A DNA stretch of 64,000 nucleotides from an uncultured Acidobacteriia bacterium. GTDB lineage: Bacteria; Acidobacteriota; Terriglobia; Bryobacterales; Bryobacteraceae. The notes beneath the pieces were generated by a model. The model worked only from the letters and a program-made list of their open reading frames with translations. It did not search any database and was not told the origin of the DNA. Below are positions 35,891-45,155 of the stretch, one piece after another (the first letter of the stretch is position 1; the number at the start of each line of letters is the position of its first letter). A program made the translations under genes and the position numbers. The stretch is from the NCBI GenBank assembly GCA_903851195.1, contig CAINNJ010000004.1, positions 744,001 through 808,000 on the forward strand, given 5' to 3'.

Positions 35891-38223
35891 GCGGGGCGCT
35901 TTTTGGCGGCGGCCCTGGCTGCCGACGTTTTTGTGGCGGCCGTTTTCCCGGAAGGAGCGCTCTTGCGGGCGAGCGGTTTCTTTGCCGCGGCGCCGGCTTT
36001 CGAAGTGGTTTTCGAGATCACCCTGCGAGGCGCGGCGGGTTTCGCGAGCGGCGTTTTCAGGCCGCCTCCGGGGGTGCGCGCGGCAAGAGGCAGGCTGGCG
36101 AGGTTCACGGGGGGGACATCGGAGACGTCTTTCGCATCGGCAACGTACGGCGCGACGGGCGGGCGGCGGTCCCCGTAGATGGTGCGGTACATGTCGGCGT
36201 TGCGCAGCACGGCCTGCACGTATTCCTTCGTTTCGTTGAACGGGATGCTTTCGACGAACTCGGCCGGCTCTTTGTAGCTGATCGACGTGAGCCATTGCCG
36301 CACGCGGCCGGGACCGGCGTTATAGGCCGCGAGGGTCTGCACCCAGTCGCCACCCCAGCTGTTCAACTGCTCGCGCAGGTAGTGGGTGCCGAGCTGAATG
36401 CTGACGGTGGGATCGAGAAGCGTGTTGGCACTGGCGAGGCGGACGCCCTGCTCGCGCGCCATCTGGCGTCCGGTGGCGGGCACCAGTTGCATCAGGCCAT
36501 AGGCGTTCGCATGCGAGTGGGCCGAGGGATTGAACTCCGTCTCCTGGCGTATGAGAGCGGCGACCGAGTAGGGATCAAGATCGTGTGTTTTGGCGTGACG
36601 CACCACGTCTTCGCGATAGGGCAGCGGGAAGAGCATCTGCCAGAACTTCAACGGCGCTTTGTCGAAGGGCAGGGCCAGGTAATCGGCACTGAAACTCTTC
36701 ATGATGCGCAGGGCATGGAAGGGCGTCGGCATGCTGCGGGCGAGTTCCATGGCGAGCAGGTGCGGCTGTTCCTCGGGCAGTCTGGCGCCAAAACGCAGTT
36801 CGGCATCGGCGACATCGGGGAGGCCGGCGAGCATGAGCAGGCGGGCGCGGTCGATGCGGAGCCGGGTGGCCGGATTCGGCAGGGTGGAGGTGAAGTCGCG
36901 GTGTTCGGGCCAGTCGACGGCGGCCAGCCATTCGGCAGTGGAAGGGTCGGGGGGCGCGGTCAGTTTGGCGTCGGCCAGGCGTTCGCGGGCGAGCACGGCG
37001 TAGAAGTAGTGCGGAAACTGCAGGCTGACGCGGTCGTAGAAAGCGCGGGCTTCGGGCAGGCGGCCGTTCTTTTCGGCGAGGCGGCCGAGGAAGTAGAGCG
37101 CGGTGCCGGCGCGGGAATCGGAGGGGTAGCGCTCGACCTGTTCACGGAGCAGTTCGACGCGGTCCGGCGTGCCGCCGATGTAGGCATCCCAGGCGACCCG
37201 CCAGTGGGCCGCGGCGAGGGTGCTGTCGGGCGGAAAGGCGTCCGAAGCGGCGCGGAACAGCGGGGAGTATTTCTCGCGCTCATTGGTCACGACGTAACGA
37301 TTGCCGGCGGCCAGCAGCGCCTTGAGACGCCAGGGGGATTGCGCGTAACGCTCCGTCAGCAGGTGCGTGGACTCGGCCATCACGGCATCGTCCCCGGTCT
37401 TCTTCGCCGCTTCGGTCAGGAAATATAACCGGCGGGCGTCGGCCTCGCCACGGGCCACTTTCAGGCCGTTCAGATAGCGCAGGGCAGAGGCGGCGTCGCC
37501 AGCCAGAAAATCCGCGGCTCCGATGCCGACTTTGGCCTGATCGCGATCCGGTTCGGGCAGCGTGGAGGCGAGGCCCACGTACTCCTGCCTGGCCTTGGAG
37601 AACTCTTTCGTGTCGAGCCATTTCTGGCAGCGCTCGAGCTGCTGGCGCGGCGGCGCGACGGGAAAATCGCGGTTCAGAACGAGACGCAGGCGGTCCATGG
37701 CGGTCCAGGATTGAGCGGCGAGGTCCGTATTGGGAAAAGCGTAGTAGACCTTCTGATAAGTCAGAGCGGCCTGGAGCTTTTCGCCGAGGGATTCGTAGGC
37801 CATGGCGAGGGCGAAATCGCCGTCCGGCTGCGGGAGGAGCTTGTAGTCGGTCTGGAGAACGTCGAGCGCTTTGGAGTTCGACGCGGGCTGGCGCTGGTCA
37901 AGCAAGGCGCGGGCGAACAGGAGGCTGATCTTTCCCGCGAGTGGAGAAGAGAGAACCGGCTGCGCGCGGTAGGCGGCGAGATCGCGGACGGCGCCGTCGA
38001 TATCGCCGGTCTGTAGCTCCGAAGAGGCCAGGTGATAGACGACGTAATCGGAAAGTTTGGGAATCTGCGGCTGGAGACCGCGCAACTGCTGGATGGTGCC
38101 GGGGAAGTCGCGGAGATTGTAGGCGTTCACGCCCTGACCGAGCCGGTTCGGAGCTGTGTCGGCAGCCGCGAGAGCCGCGGGCAGCAACAGCGCCGGAAGC
38201 AAGCTATGAAAGGGAAAGCGCAT
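35887..38223 (-). CDS. slt: Soluble lytic murein transglycosylase with Ala/Lys-rich tail
   Basis: 778 aa with a signal peptide (SLLPALLLPAALAAAD). A long helical superhelix of TPR-like repeats covers residues of about 25-560. The SLT goose-lysozyme-like domain follows, with the catalytic Glu in ALIRQETEFNPSAHS, then AYGLMQLVPATGRQMA and TLAAYNAGPGRVRQWL. It cleaves the MurNAc-GlcNAc bond to form 1,6-anhydro ends. The last ~55 residues are a basic Ala/Lys/Thr/Pro tail of histone-H1-like composition, which is unusual for Slt. The gene starts 3 bases after the upstream coiled-coil gene. Confidence 0.9.
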   Translation of the reverse strand: MRFPFHSLLPALLLPAALAAADTAPNRLGQGVNAYNLRDFPGTIQQLRGLQPQIPKLSDYVVYHLASSELQTGDIDGAVRDLAAYRAQPVLSSPLAGKISLLFARALLDQRQPASNSKALDVLQTDYKLLPQPDGDFALAMAYESLGEKLQAALTYQKVYYAFPNTDLAAQSWTAMDRLRLVLNRDFPVAPPRQQLERCQKWLDTKEFSKARQEYVGLASTLPEPDRDQAKVGIGAADFLAGDAASALRYLNGLKVARGEADARRLYFLTEAAKKTGDDAVMAESTHLLTERYAQSPWRLKALLAAGNRYVVTNEREKYSPLFRAASDAFPPDSTLAAAHWRVAWDAYIGGTPDRVELLREQVERYPSDSRAGTALYFLGRLAEKNGRLPEARAFYDRVSLQFPHYFYAVLARERLADAKLTAPPDPSTAEWLAAVDWPEHRDFTSTLPNPATRLRIDRARLLMLAGLPDVADAELRFGARLPEEQPHLLAMELARSMPTPFHALRIMKSFSADYLALPFDKAPLKFWQMLFPLPYREDVVRHAKTHDLDPYSVAALIRQETEFNPSAHSHANAYGLMQLVPATGRQMAREQGVRLASANTLLDPTVSIQLGTHYLREQLNSWGGDWVQTLAAYNAGPGRVRQWLTSISYKEPAEFVESIPFNETKEYVQAVLRNADMYRTIYGDRRPPVAPYVADAKDVSDVPPVNLASLPLAARTPGGGLKTPLAKPAAPRRVISKTTSKAGAAAKKPLARKSAPSGKTAATKTSAARAAAKKRPA

Positions 38224-38226
38224 ACG

Positions 38227-39351
38227 CTAAACCATCGGACCGGGATACTGCTTGCCGAGCAGGCGGGCATCGTCGTGCGCGAGGCTTCGGACAATTTCGA
38301 GGTGGAGATAGTCCACCATGGTCGGAGATTTGGAAAGGAAAGACTGGAGAAATTCGGCGCGGGCGGCGTCGATGCCGGTGTGCAGGGCGCCGTAGATATC
38401 GCCTTCGAAAACCCCTTTGCGCAGTTCCTCCGCGCTGTAAAGACGAAGCTCGGCGACACGCACCCGGGCGACGCGCTGGGCGTGGAGATGCAGTTTCTGG
38501 TCGTCGGCGGAGAGGTCCGCCCAGCTGGTGGCTTGCGGAACGGCGGGAGGCGCGGCCGCGGGAGGCGTGGCAGGGGGCTGCTGGATCTGCACCAATGCGG
38601 GCGCGGGCGCGGCTACCGGTTCCGGAGCGGCCACCGGGACTGGAGTGGTCAGGATCTCCAGTTTCATCGCAGCGGCTTCGCAGAGAAGCTCCAGCGGCGC
38701 GGGCGACACGGCTCCGGACGCGATCAGCATAGCCAAAACAGAGTGACGCACCACCAGCGGGAACAGGTACGCTTTGCGGCCCTCGGCGCCGTTGGCGAGG
38801 AGCGCGGAAAGCTCGGCGGAGAGTTCGGTCGCAGAGACCACGGCAATCACCGGATCCTTCGATTCGATAGCGGAATGGACGGCTCCGGCCGTCTCTGTCG
38901 AAAACGTGATCTCCGAGGTCTGATCGAGGCCGCGAGAAGCGCGGAAGCGGGCGAGTGTGGAATCGATGGACAGGACAACGGCCTTTTGGGCCCAAAGCGA
39001 AGAGGCGTCCGCGAGAATTTCGAGCGCCGACGTTTCGGTGGCCGCCTGCCGGAGCCGGCGCAGGGCCTGGTTGAGGCCTTCCGCGGTGGTGCGGACGGCC
39101 GCTTCCCCGCCCTCGGTCCGGGCTTCGACGCTGGCGCGTTCCACCTGCTCGTCTGCCCTTGCGCGTTCGCGTTCAATGGCCTGTGCGAGGGTTTCTTCGT
39201 GTTCAGCGGAAAGACGCTGGCGTTCCGCGAGAGTGGCGTCCGCAGTGGCCTGTTCGCGGTCCGCCAGCAGGAAGGCCGAGAGTTCCTCCACCAGAGCGGC
39301 CTGGTGTTTGTCGAATACGACCTTCCAGTTGCTTGCGGGGGTGCCTTCCAT
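38227..39351 (-). CDS. Hypothetical coiled-coil protein with GAF-like middle and helical C-terminal domain
   Basis: 374 aa in three parts. Residues of about 20-120 are charged and helical, typical of coiled coil (AERQRLSAEHEETLAQAIER). About 120-240 look like a GAF-type alpha/beta domain (DPVIAVVSATELSAELSAL). A Pro/Ala linker follows (PVAAPEPVAAPAPA). The C-terminus (ADDQKLHLHAQRVARVRVAEL, YLHLEIVRSLAHDDARLLG) resembles a conserved helical module that I recall from other acidobacterial and deltaproteobacterial proteins of unknown role. No signal peptide. TACCAT lies 7 nt before the ATG. Translationally close to slt. Confidence 0.6.
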   Translation of the reverse strand: MEGTPASNWKVVFDKHQAALVEELSAFLLADREQATADATLAERQRLSAEHEETLAQAIERERARADEQVERASVEARTEGGEAAVRTTAEGLNQALRRLRQAATETSALEILADASSLWAQKAVVLSIDSTLARFRASRGLDQTSEITFSTETAGAVHSAIESKDPVIAVVSATELSAELSALLANGAEGRKAYLFPLVVRHSVLAMLIASGAVSPAPLELLCEAAAMKLEILTTPVPVAAPEPVAAPAPALVQIQQPPATPPAAAPPAVPQATSWADLSADDQKLHLHAQRVARVRVAELRLYSAEELRKGVFEGDIYGALHTGIDAARAEFLQSFLSKSPTMVDYLHLEIVRSLAHDDARLLGKQYPGPMV

Positions 39352-39421
39352 CTCCTACATGGTACGGCAAGGTCCTCCCGATGTCGATCAGGAAAGGCTT
39401 TTCCATGCAGAGGCGACCGGG

Positions 39422-40198
39422 TTACCGGCGGTCGTCGCCGCGCAGTTTGGAGAGCAGGCGCAGGATTTCGAGGTAGAGCCAGACGAGAGTGACCATCAGG
39501 CCGAAAGCGCCGTACCACTCCATGTATTTCGGGGCGCCGCGGGAGGCGCCTTCCTCGATGAAGGCGAAATCGAGAATCAGGTTCAGAGCGGCGATGATCA
39601 CCACCGCGACACTGAAGAGAATTCCGATGGGGCCGCTGCCGAATATTCCCGGAATCTGAATGTGGAACAGGCCGAGGATCATGCTCAGGAAATACACGAT
39701 GGCGATGCCGCCGGTGGCAGCGACGATGCCGAGCGTGAACTTCTCGCTGGCGCGGATCAGGCCGGAGCGATACGCGAGCAGGAGACAGAAAGCGGTGCCG
39801 AAGGTAGCGGCGACGGCTTCAATGGCGATACCGGGAAAACGGAGTTCGAACGTGGCCGAGAGCGCGCCGAGGAAAAGACCTTCGAGGAGCGCATAGACCG
39901 GGGCGGTGAACGGGGACCACTCCTTCTTAAAGATGGTGATCATGGCGGTGATGAAGCCGCCGAACGCGCCGATCATGATGTAGCCGCCCATGTTGTTGGT
40001 CGGGTACTCGCCGGCGGCGGTGACGCTGAGGGAGTTGAAGAACTGGTTCCAGGTCCATGCGGCGGACAGCATGACGAGAAGAATCAGGATGCCGGCCTTG
40101 TTGACGGCGCCGGCGATGGTCATTCCCTGGCCATAGCCGATGTGCTGCGCCTGGACGTCGTAGACGTTATTGCCAAACGCGGGATTGGAGGATTTCAT
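39422..40198 (-). CDS. Bax inhibitor-1/YccA-family integral membrane protein
   Basis: 258 aa with about seven transmembrane segments, the norm for BI-1. The family signature is visible in MTIAGAVNKAGILILLVMLSA, LEGLFLGALSATFE and LNLILDFAFIEEGASRG. It matches the bacterial YccA-like subgroup (PF12811 type), with the C-terminal YMEWYGAFGLMVTLVWLYLEILRLLS helix. BI-1 proteins form Ca2+ leak channels or modulate membrane proteases; which applies here is unknown. No clear Shine-Dalgarno sequence. Confidence 0.85.
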   Translation of the reverse strand: MKSSNPAFGNNVYDVQAQHIGYGQGMTIAGAVNKAGILILLVMLSAAWTWNQFFNSLSVTAAGEYPTNNMGGYIMIGAFGGFITAMITIFKKEWSPFTAPVYALLEGLFLGALSATFELRFPGIAIEAVAATFGTAFCLLLAYRSGLIRASEKFTLGIVAATGGIAIVYFLSMILGLFHIQIPGIFGSGPIGILFSVAVVIIAALNLILDFAFIEEGASRGAPKYMEWYGAFGLMVTLVWLYLEILRLLSKLRGDDRR

Positions 40199-40265
40199 AG
40201 CTTTATCGGACTCGATTCCTTAGATGCTTCTTTCTGAATATAGGCTACATCGGAACGCGGCGAGT

Positions 40266-40496
40266 TCAGAAAGTGCGGATATCGCCGCGGTAGTCGCGCG
40301 CCGCGCGGCGGGCCTCCTGCATCGACTGGCGGATTCGGCGCGCGGCGTCGCGGCGTGCACGGCGCATTTCGAGACGGATGTTCCGGGTTTCGCGGGCGAA
40401 CTCCACGCGCGCGCGACGGGTTTGTTCGCGGGCCGGAGCGGGCAGCGCAAAGACCAGCAGAACAGCAAACAGAACGAACAGAAGAGCTTTGGCCAT
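40266..40496 (-). CDS. Small exported Arg-rich protein
   Basis: 76 aa with a strong signal peptide (LLFVLFAVLLVFALPAPA). The mature part is a single amphipathic, very basic helix (RIRQSMQEARRAARDYRG), with nearly one residue in three Arg. No family recognised. TATTCT lies 5 nt before the ATG. The high charge could bind envelope polymers or nucleic acid outside the cell; this is speculative. The ORF is short, so existence rests on signal peptide plus composition. Confidence 0.5.
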   Translation of the reverse strand: MAKALLFVLFAVLLVFALPAPAREQTRRARVEFARETRNIRLEMRRARRDAARRIRQSMQEARRAARDYRGDIRTF

Positions 40497-40552
40497 GCCA
40501 AAGAATACGCGCGAGCGCGCAATTCGTTCTGGAAATCAGCCCGGACTGGAAA

Positions 40553-41827
40553 TCAGCCCGCTTTTTCGAGCAGCGTGAGACTGATCTTCTGGCTCAGGAC
40601 CATCTCGCGGTTGACCTGGAACTCCTTGACCTTCTTATAAGATGGCAGGAAATACATCAGGTCGAGCATGAGGTCTTCGATGATCATCCGAAGGCCGCGG
40701 GCTCCCACTTTTCGATCCAGAGCGAGACCAGCGATGGCGTCGAGTGCATCGTCGGTGAAGCGCAACCGGACGTTCTCATATTCGAAGAGGCGCTGGTACT
40801 GCTTGATGATGGCGTTCTTCGGCTTGGTCAGAATCTGGATCAGAGCGGCTTTGTCCAGATCTTCGAGCGTGGCCACCACGGGCAGACGACCGATGAATTC
40901 CGGGATGAAGCCGTATTTGATCAGATCGTGCGGCTGCAGATGCCGCAGCATGTCGATGTCCCGGCGGTCGCTGATGCCGACGGTTTTCACCTGCTCGGCC
41001 TTCGCGTCTTCCTGATGGAAACCGATGGTTTTCCGGCCGACGCGGCGCCCGATGATTTTTTCGAGACCGACGAACGCGCCGCCGCAGATGAAGAGGATGT
41101 TGGTGGTATCGACCGGGGTGAACTCCTGGTGGGGGTGCTTGCGGCCGCCCTGCGGCGGCACGTTGGCCACGGTCCCTTCCAGAATCTTGAGCAGCGCCTG
41201 CTGAACGCCCTCGCCCGAAACGTCTCGGGTGATGGAAGGATTTTCGTCCTTGCGGCAGATTTTGTCGATTTCGTCGATATAGATGATGCCCTGCTGGCAG
41301 CGCTGGACGTCGCCGTCGGCGGCCTGCAACAGCTTCAGAATAATATTCTCGACGTCCTCACCCACGTACCCGGCCTCGGTGAGCGTGGTGGCGTCGACAA
41401 TGGCAAACGGAACGTCGAGGATCCGGGCCAGCGTCTGCGCCATCAGCGTCTTGCCCGTGCCGGTGGGGCCGATCAGCAGAATATTCGATTTCGCCAGTTC
41501 AATTTCGGAATTGCGCATCCGGTTCATGTGGATACGCTTGGAATGGTTGTAAACGGCGACGGCGAGTTTCCGTTTCGTGGCTTCCTGACCGATTACATAC
41601 TGGTCCAGGAAATCTTTAATTTCCAATGGCTTGGGGATTTTGTGAGGCCCCGCGGTAGCTGGCTCCGGCTTGTCGTCTTCCAGAATGGAGTTGCAAACCG
41701 CGATACATTCATCGCAGATATAGGCTCGCGGATAATCGCTCGGAGAGGAAATCAGCTTACCAACAACGTCCTGGCTCTTGTGACAAAAGGAGCATCGCAG
41801 GGTGTCATCCGATCCAGCACGCTTCAA
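40553..41827 (-). CDS. clpX: ClpX, ATP-binding subunit of Clp protease
   Basis: 424 aa from a TTG at 41827, which has AAGGAG a short distance upstream; an ATG frame 21 codons longer is not family-like. The N-terminal zinc-binding domain has CSFC (Cys12, Cys15) and CDEC (Cys38, Cys41). Walker A is GPTGTGKT (120-127), Walker B is IIYIDEID, and the pore loop is in [10 protein letters not shown]. ClpX unfolds ssrA-tagged and other substrates for ClpP. No clpP or lon gene is adjacent, unlike the common clpP-clpX-lon order. Confidence 0.97.
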   Translation of the reverse strand: MKRAGSDDTLRCSFCHKSQDVVGKLISSPSDYPRAYICDECIAVCNSILEDDKPEPATAGPHKIPKPLEIKDFLDQYVIGQEATKRKLAVAVYNHSKRIHMNRMRNSEIELAKSNILLIGPTGTGKTLMAQTLARILDVPFAIVDATTLTEAGYVGEDVENIILKLLQAADGDVQRCQQGIIYIDEIDKICRKDENPSITRDVSGEGVQQALLKILEGTVANVPPQGGRKHPHQEFTPVDTTNILFICGGAFVGLEKIIGRRVGRKTIGFHQEDAKAEQVKTVGISDRRDIDMLRHLQPHDLIKYGFIPEFIGRLPVVATLEDLDKAALIQILTKPKNAIIKQYQRLFEYENVRLRFTDDALDAIAGLALDRKVGARGLRMIIEDLMLDLMYFLPSYKKVKEFQVNREMVLSQKISLTLLEKAG

Positions 41828-41989
41828 GCGGTTCTCCTTCCAGGGCGATCCCGCCTGGTTGCGGTCGCATTCGTCAACTTTTATTATCACCCGACCACAC
41901 GCCGCTAAGCAATGCTGTTACAAGCGGTTTGGGCCGACATTTCGGGTCGCAGCCCCGAAGATTGTCCCGGAAATCGACTGAAAGTGATC

Positions 41990-42853
41990 TTACAATCGCA
42001 TTTTGCAGATGACGCCGACATCGTCGCAGTACCACAGCCAGCCGTCGTGGATCGTCATCCCGTGGGGAAGCGGGTCGGAATCGGCCAGCTGAATCTTTTC
42101 CACCATGGCGCCGGTTTCCGGGTCGTGTTTGAAAAACGCGTTGCAGTTGCTGTCGGTGACCCAGAGGTACTTTCCTTCCCAGCCGATGCCGTGGGGACGA
42201 TTCGCGGCGGTCGGAAACTTCCGCTGGACGACCCAGGTTTTCGGGTCGATCTGGTAAACCTCGCGGGAGGGCGGAACGGCCGTCCAGAGGAAGCCGTCGC
42301 GCCATTCCTGGCCATGAGCGCCGGTGCCGGGCGCTTTGCTGTCGAGGACCGCGCCTGCCTGGAAACCGCCGACGGTGGCTGGTGTGGCCGGCTTCGCAGG
42401 CACCGGAGCGGGCTTTGCCGGAGCGGGATGTGAAAGCGGGCTGCTGCGGGCGGGCGGATCGCTCGCCATCCGGTAAATCACGCCCGCTCCCGGCGTGAAG
42501 TGGCGTTCGAGAGTTTTGCCCGTCATGGCGTCGACGCGAACAATTTCGCGGCTGTAGGTGGAGCCAATCCAGAGACTGTGACCGTCGAAGGTGATGCCGC
42601 TCGACTTGTCGGTCTCGGTTTCGAAGGAGCGAAGCACGCGCCCGTCCTCCCAGGCGACCAGGCAGGCCTTGCTGCCATCGGACTGGTCGATGATCCAAAG
42701 ACCCTCGGGGGTGGCCTGCAGGCCGTTCGGGTGAGGACCGGGCGACTTGAAAACGATGGAAGGCCGGCCGGTTTTACGGACCGGCAACTTGTCCGTATTG
42801 CCTGCCAGAAGGGAGGGGGTAGCGCTCAGGGCCAGAAAGCGGCGTCGGTTCAC
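41990..42853 (-). CDS. Exported beta-propeller (Vgb/SMP-30-like) protein
   Basis: 287 aa from a GTG at 42853. The N-terminus has a Tat-like leader (MNRRRFLALSATPSLLAG). Repeated blade motifs occur: GLWIIDQSDGS, SLWIGSTYSREIVRVDAMTG, FLWTAVPPSREVYQIDPKTW, YLWVTDSN. They fit the streptogramin-lyase/YncE-type propeller. A Pro/Ala linker (PAPAKPAPVPAKPATP) interrupts the middle. Catalysis not assigned. A TAGAAT -10 element lies 7 nt before the GTG, indicating a leaderless transcript. Confidence 0.7.
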   Translation of the reverse strand: MNRRRFLALSATPSLLAGNTDKLPVRKTGRPSIVFKSPGPHPNGLQATPEGLWIIDQSDGSKACLVAWEDGRVLRSFETETDKSSGITFDGHSLWIGSTYSREIVRVDAMTGKTLERHFTPGAGVIYRMASDPPARSSPLSHPAPAKPAPVPAKPATPATVGGFQAGAVLDSKAPGTGAHGQEWRDGFLWTAVPPSREVYQIDPKTWVVQRKFPTAANRPHGIGWEGKYLWVTDSNCNAFFKHDPETGAMVEKIQLADSDPLPHGMTIHDGWLWYCDDVGVICKMRL

Positions 42854-42895
42854 GTCGGGAATTCTATCAGGAAATTCGAGGGAAGTTCGCCGGAG

Positions 42896-44470
42896 CTATT
42901 TGCGCCCGTGATCGAGGCCGAAATCGGGAGACTTCGCGGTGCCGCCGATTTTGATACGGAGAAAAGTCCCCGCGCCGTTTTTCGCGAAGAAAGGGTCGAC
43001 GGGGATGAGTGCCCAGTGTTTCCAGCCGGTCATGGTTTGGGAGACGCGCGCCTGCAGGGCGAGCGAGCCGTGAAAGTCGAGCAACTCGGAGGCAAGGTTG
43101 TAATTGCCGGCCAGCTTCACGACGGCGCCGGGGGTGGAGAACGACAGAGAGCGAAACGAGATGACCTGGTCGTCCAGGCGAAAACTGCCCTTCATATCGG
43201 AAAAGACGCGCGCGATGTCTTCGTTGCCCGGTTCGCCCTGGCCGCGGCGGCTCAGCGAATCGATCTTGTCCTGCACGGCGGAACGCAGGAACCGGCCGTT
43301 GCGGATGGCGAATGTGCCATCGAGATCGAGCTTTTCGCGCACGGTTTGAGCCAGCGGCGGGATCTCGATGGAACTGGAGAGGGCGAGCGTGCCCGACATG
43401 AACGGCGGCCCTTTCATGGCGAGGCGAAGCACGTCTTCCATGTTGCCGGCCGGCATGGAAACGCGCAGAGAGATGGTGCGGCGGGTCTCGCCCTCCTGCC
43501 GGATGACGCCGCCGCTGGTACTGAACTTCGTGGAGCCCAGAACGGCCTGAACAGGTTTCAGGATGGTATTGCCGTTGCCGCCGTCCACCAGGACCTCAAA
43601 AGTTGTGGACAGGGGGACCCGGTTGCCGGAGCCTTTGAGGCGGAAGTCGGGGACGCGGGCTTCGCCCTGCGCCGTGATGGCCGACAGGGAGCCCTCGAAG
43701 CTTCCGGTGGAGTGCAGGATGCCGGCGATCCCCTTGAAGATGCCAAGATCGGCGTCGTCGAAAGTGTAGGTGCCTTTGAGCGGGGTATCTCCGGGATCGT
43801 CAGCGGACCACGGCCCGAAGTCGCCTTTGCTGTGAATGACGCCGGGAGGCTTCGGATTGATGAGCAGTGCTTCGTAGTAAAGAGGAGCGCTTTTGCCGAC
43901 CGAGCGGAGCAGCAGACGGGAGATATCGAAGATGAGGGGCTTTTTGCCTTCCTCTTTGGGAAGAATTCGCAGCGTGGTGTTCGTGGCGAAAACTTCATCA
44001 ATCTCGACGGCGCCTGTTTCGCCGGACCCGGAGCCCGCAGGGGTGAGCCCGGCGCGTTCGCCTTTCGGGGGAATGTTGAGTTCCATGCCGTCGAGCGTGA
44101 CCCGGGCAATGCGGCGGGGCGAATCGAAAAGGCCGCCGACGTCGACGGCAAAGCTGAAGTGGCGAAGGGAAACGACCGGGGGCAGATCGCGCCGGACCCG
44201 GGGACGGAGCACGAGACCGCTGCCTTCCACCTGCGCGAGAGTTCCCCGGCCGCGATTCCGGAGGAGGCGAAGCGGAGAGGTGGCACCCAGGTGGACGTGC
44301 AGGGCGGTCAGTTGCACATCGCTGTCGAAACGAGTGCGCAGCCAGGCGACCGCCTGGTCCCGGATGTACGGTTCAAAGCGGGTGCGAAGCACCGAGGCAG
44401 CGACAAACAGGCCGGTCAAGCCAAGGGAAAAAGTGATCGCGCCTGTCAGCAGCCACTTTTTTCGGGTCAC
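42896..44470 (-). CDS. AsmA-like inner-membrane-anchored protein
   Basis: 524 aa with one N-terminal membrane anchor (WLLTGAITFSLGLTGLFVAAS). The rest is a mostly beta, periplasmic AsmA/TamB-type region (LRHFSFAVDVGGLFDSPRRIARVTLDGMEL, ATSPLRLLRNRGRGTLAQVEG). AsmA-like proteins are bridge-like lipid-transfer or outer-membrane-assembly factors. Its start overlaps the sigma-factor stop by 4 bases (ATGA), so the two are translationally coupled. No zinc-finger or sigma-binding domain of a classical anti-sigma is visible. Confidence 0.75.
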   Translation of the reverse strand: MTRKKWLLTGAITFSLGLTGLFVAASVLRTRFEPYIRDQAVAWLRTRFDSDVQLTALHVHLGATSPLRLLRNRGRGTLAQVEGSGLVLRPRVRRDLPPVVSLRHFSFAVDVGGLFDSPRRIARVTLDGMELNIPPKGERAGLTPAGSGSGETGAVEIDEVFATNTTLRILPKEEGKKPLIFDISRLLLRSVGKSAPLYYEALLINPKPPGVIHSKGDFGPWSADDPGDTPLKGTYTFDDADLGIFKGIAGILHSTGSFEGSLSAITAQGEARVPDFRLKGSGNRVPLSTTFEVLVDGGNGNTILKPVQAVLGSTKFSTSGGVIRQEGETRRTISLRVSMPAGNMEDVLRLAMKGPPFMSGTLALSSSIEIPPLAQTVREKLDLDGTFAIRNGRFLRSAVQDKIDSLSRRGQGEPGNEDIARVFSDMKGSFRLDDQVISFRSLSFSTPGAVVKLAGNYNLASELLDFHGSLALQARVSQTMTGWKHWALIPVDPFFAKNGAGTFLRIKIGGTAKSPDFGLDHGRK

Positions 44471-45036
44471 GCCGCCGGTTCCAGGTAAAACCGATCCCTG
44501 GAGGCGGACTCATTCCAATCCTGCAGCGGCAAAGGCGAATTCACGCCGGAATCCGGGGCGATATTGGCCACCGCGGGACGTTCGAGGCGCGAACGAGCCG
44601 CCCGGCGGGCCCGCAGGAAACGAATGCGGGCGGCGGTGCTGGTGATGCCCATTTCATCGGCAATTTCCGACAATGTAGAGCCGGTGAGCCAGCTTTCGAA
44701 TAACTGGCGGTCATGGGGAGAGCAGATATTCAGAATTCGTTCAATATCGATTGCAGCGAGGGTAGTACTGGTGGCGGATTTTCCGCTCACTTCGAACAGG
44801 GGACAGAGACAGGCCTCGCCTCGTAGTCTCTGGCGATGGTAATTGAGAGAGATTGTGTTGACCCAGGTCTTTAAAAAATTCTCGTTCCGGAGCTGATGCA
44901 GTTGCTCCCAGCCGCTGACCCAGCCGGCTTGTGCGGCTTCGGTGGCGCTGTCGCCGCGAATGCCTCTTGAAACCAGGAAGCGGACCGTCTGATGAAAGCC
45001 TTGTTGGTAGGCTCTGCCATACGCCTCTCGTGTCAT
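44467..45036 (-). CDS. ECF-like RNA polymerase sigma factor
   Basis: 189 aa. The N-terminal part is sigma-2-like (GWEQLHQLRNENFLKTWVNTISLNYHRQRLR). The C-terminal part has a sigma-4 helix-turn-helix (RQLFESWLTGSTLSEIADEMGITSTAARIRFLRARRA). The linker and a 30-residue tail beyond sigma-4 are not typical. It should direct RNA polymerase to a dedicated promoter set. It is coupled by a 4-base overlap to the AsmA-like gene. The 119 bases upstream (45037-45155) contain nothing I can identify. Confidence 0.8.
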   Translation of the reverse strand: MTREAYGRAYQQGFHQTVRFLVSRGIRGDSATEAAQAGWVSGWEQLHQLRNENFLKTWVNTISLNYHRQRLRGEACLCPLFEVSGKSATSTTLAAIDIERILNICSPHDRQLFESWLTGSTLSEIADEMGITSTAARIRFLRARRAARSRLERPAVANIAPDSGVNSPLPLQDWNESASRDRFYLEPAA

Positions 45037-45155
45037 CTTTTCCGGGTACTACCTCCAGTTGTACGGGGAATTGCACGCGATGGACCAATTCGGGAGAGCG
45101 AAAAAAAGCGCACTCGGATGGAGTGCGCCTTCGGGACAGACGAAAAACAACCGAT

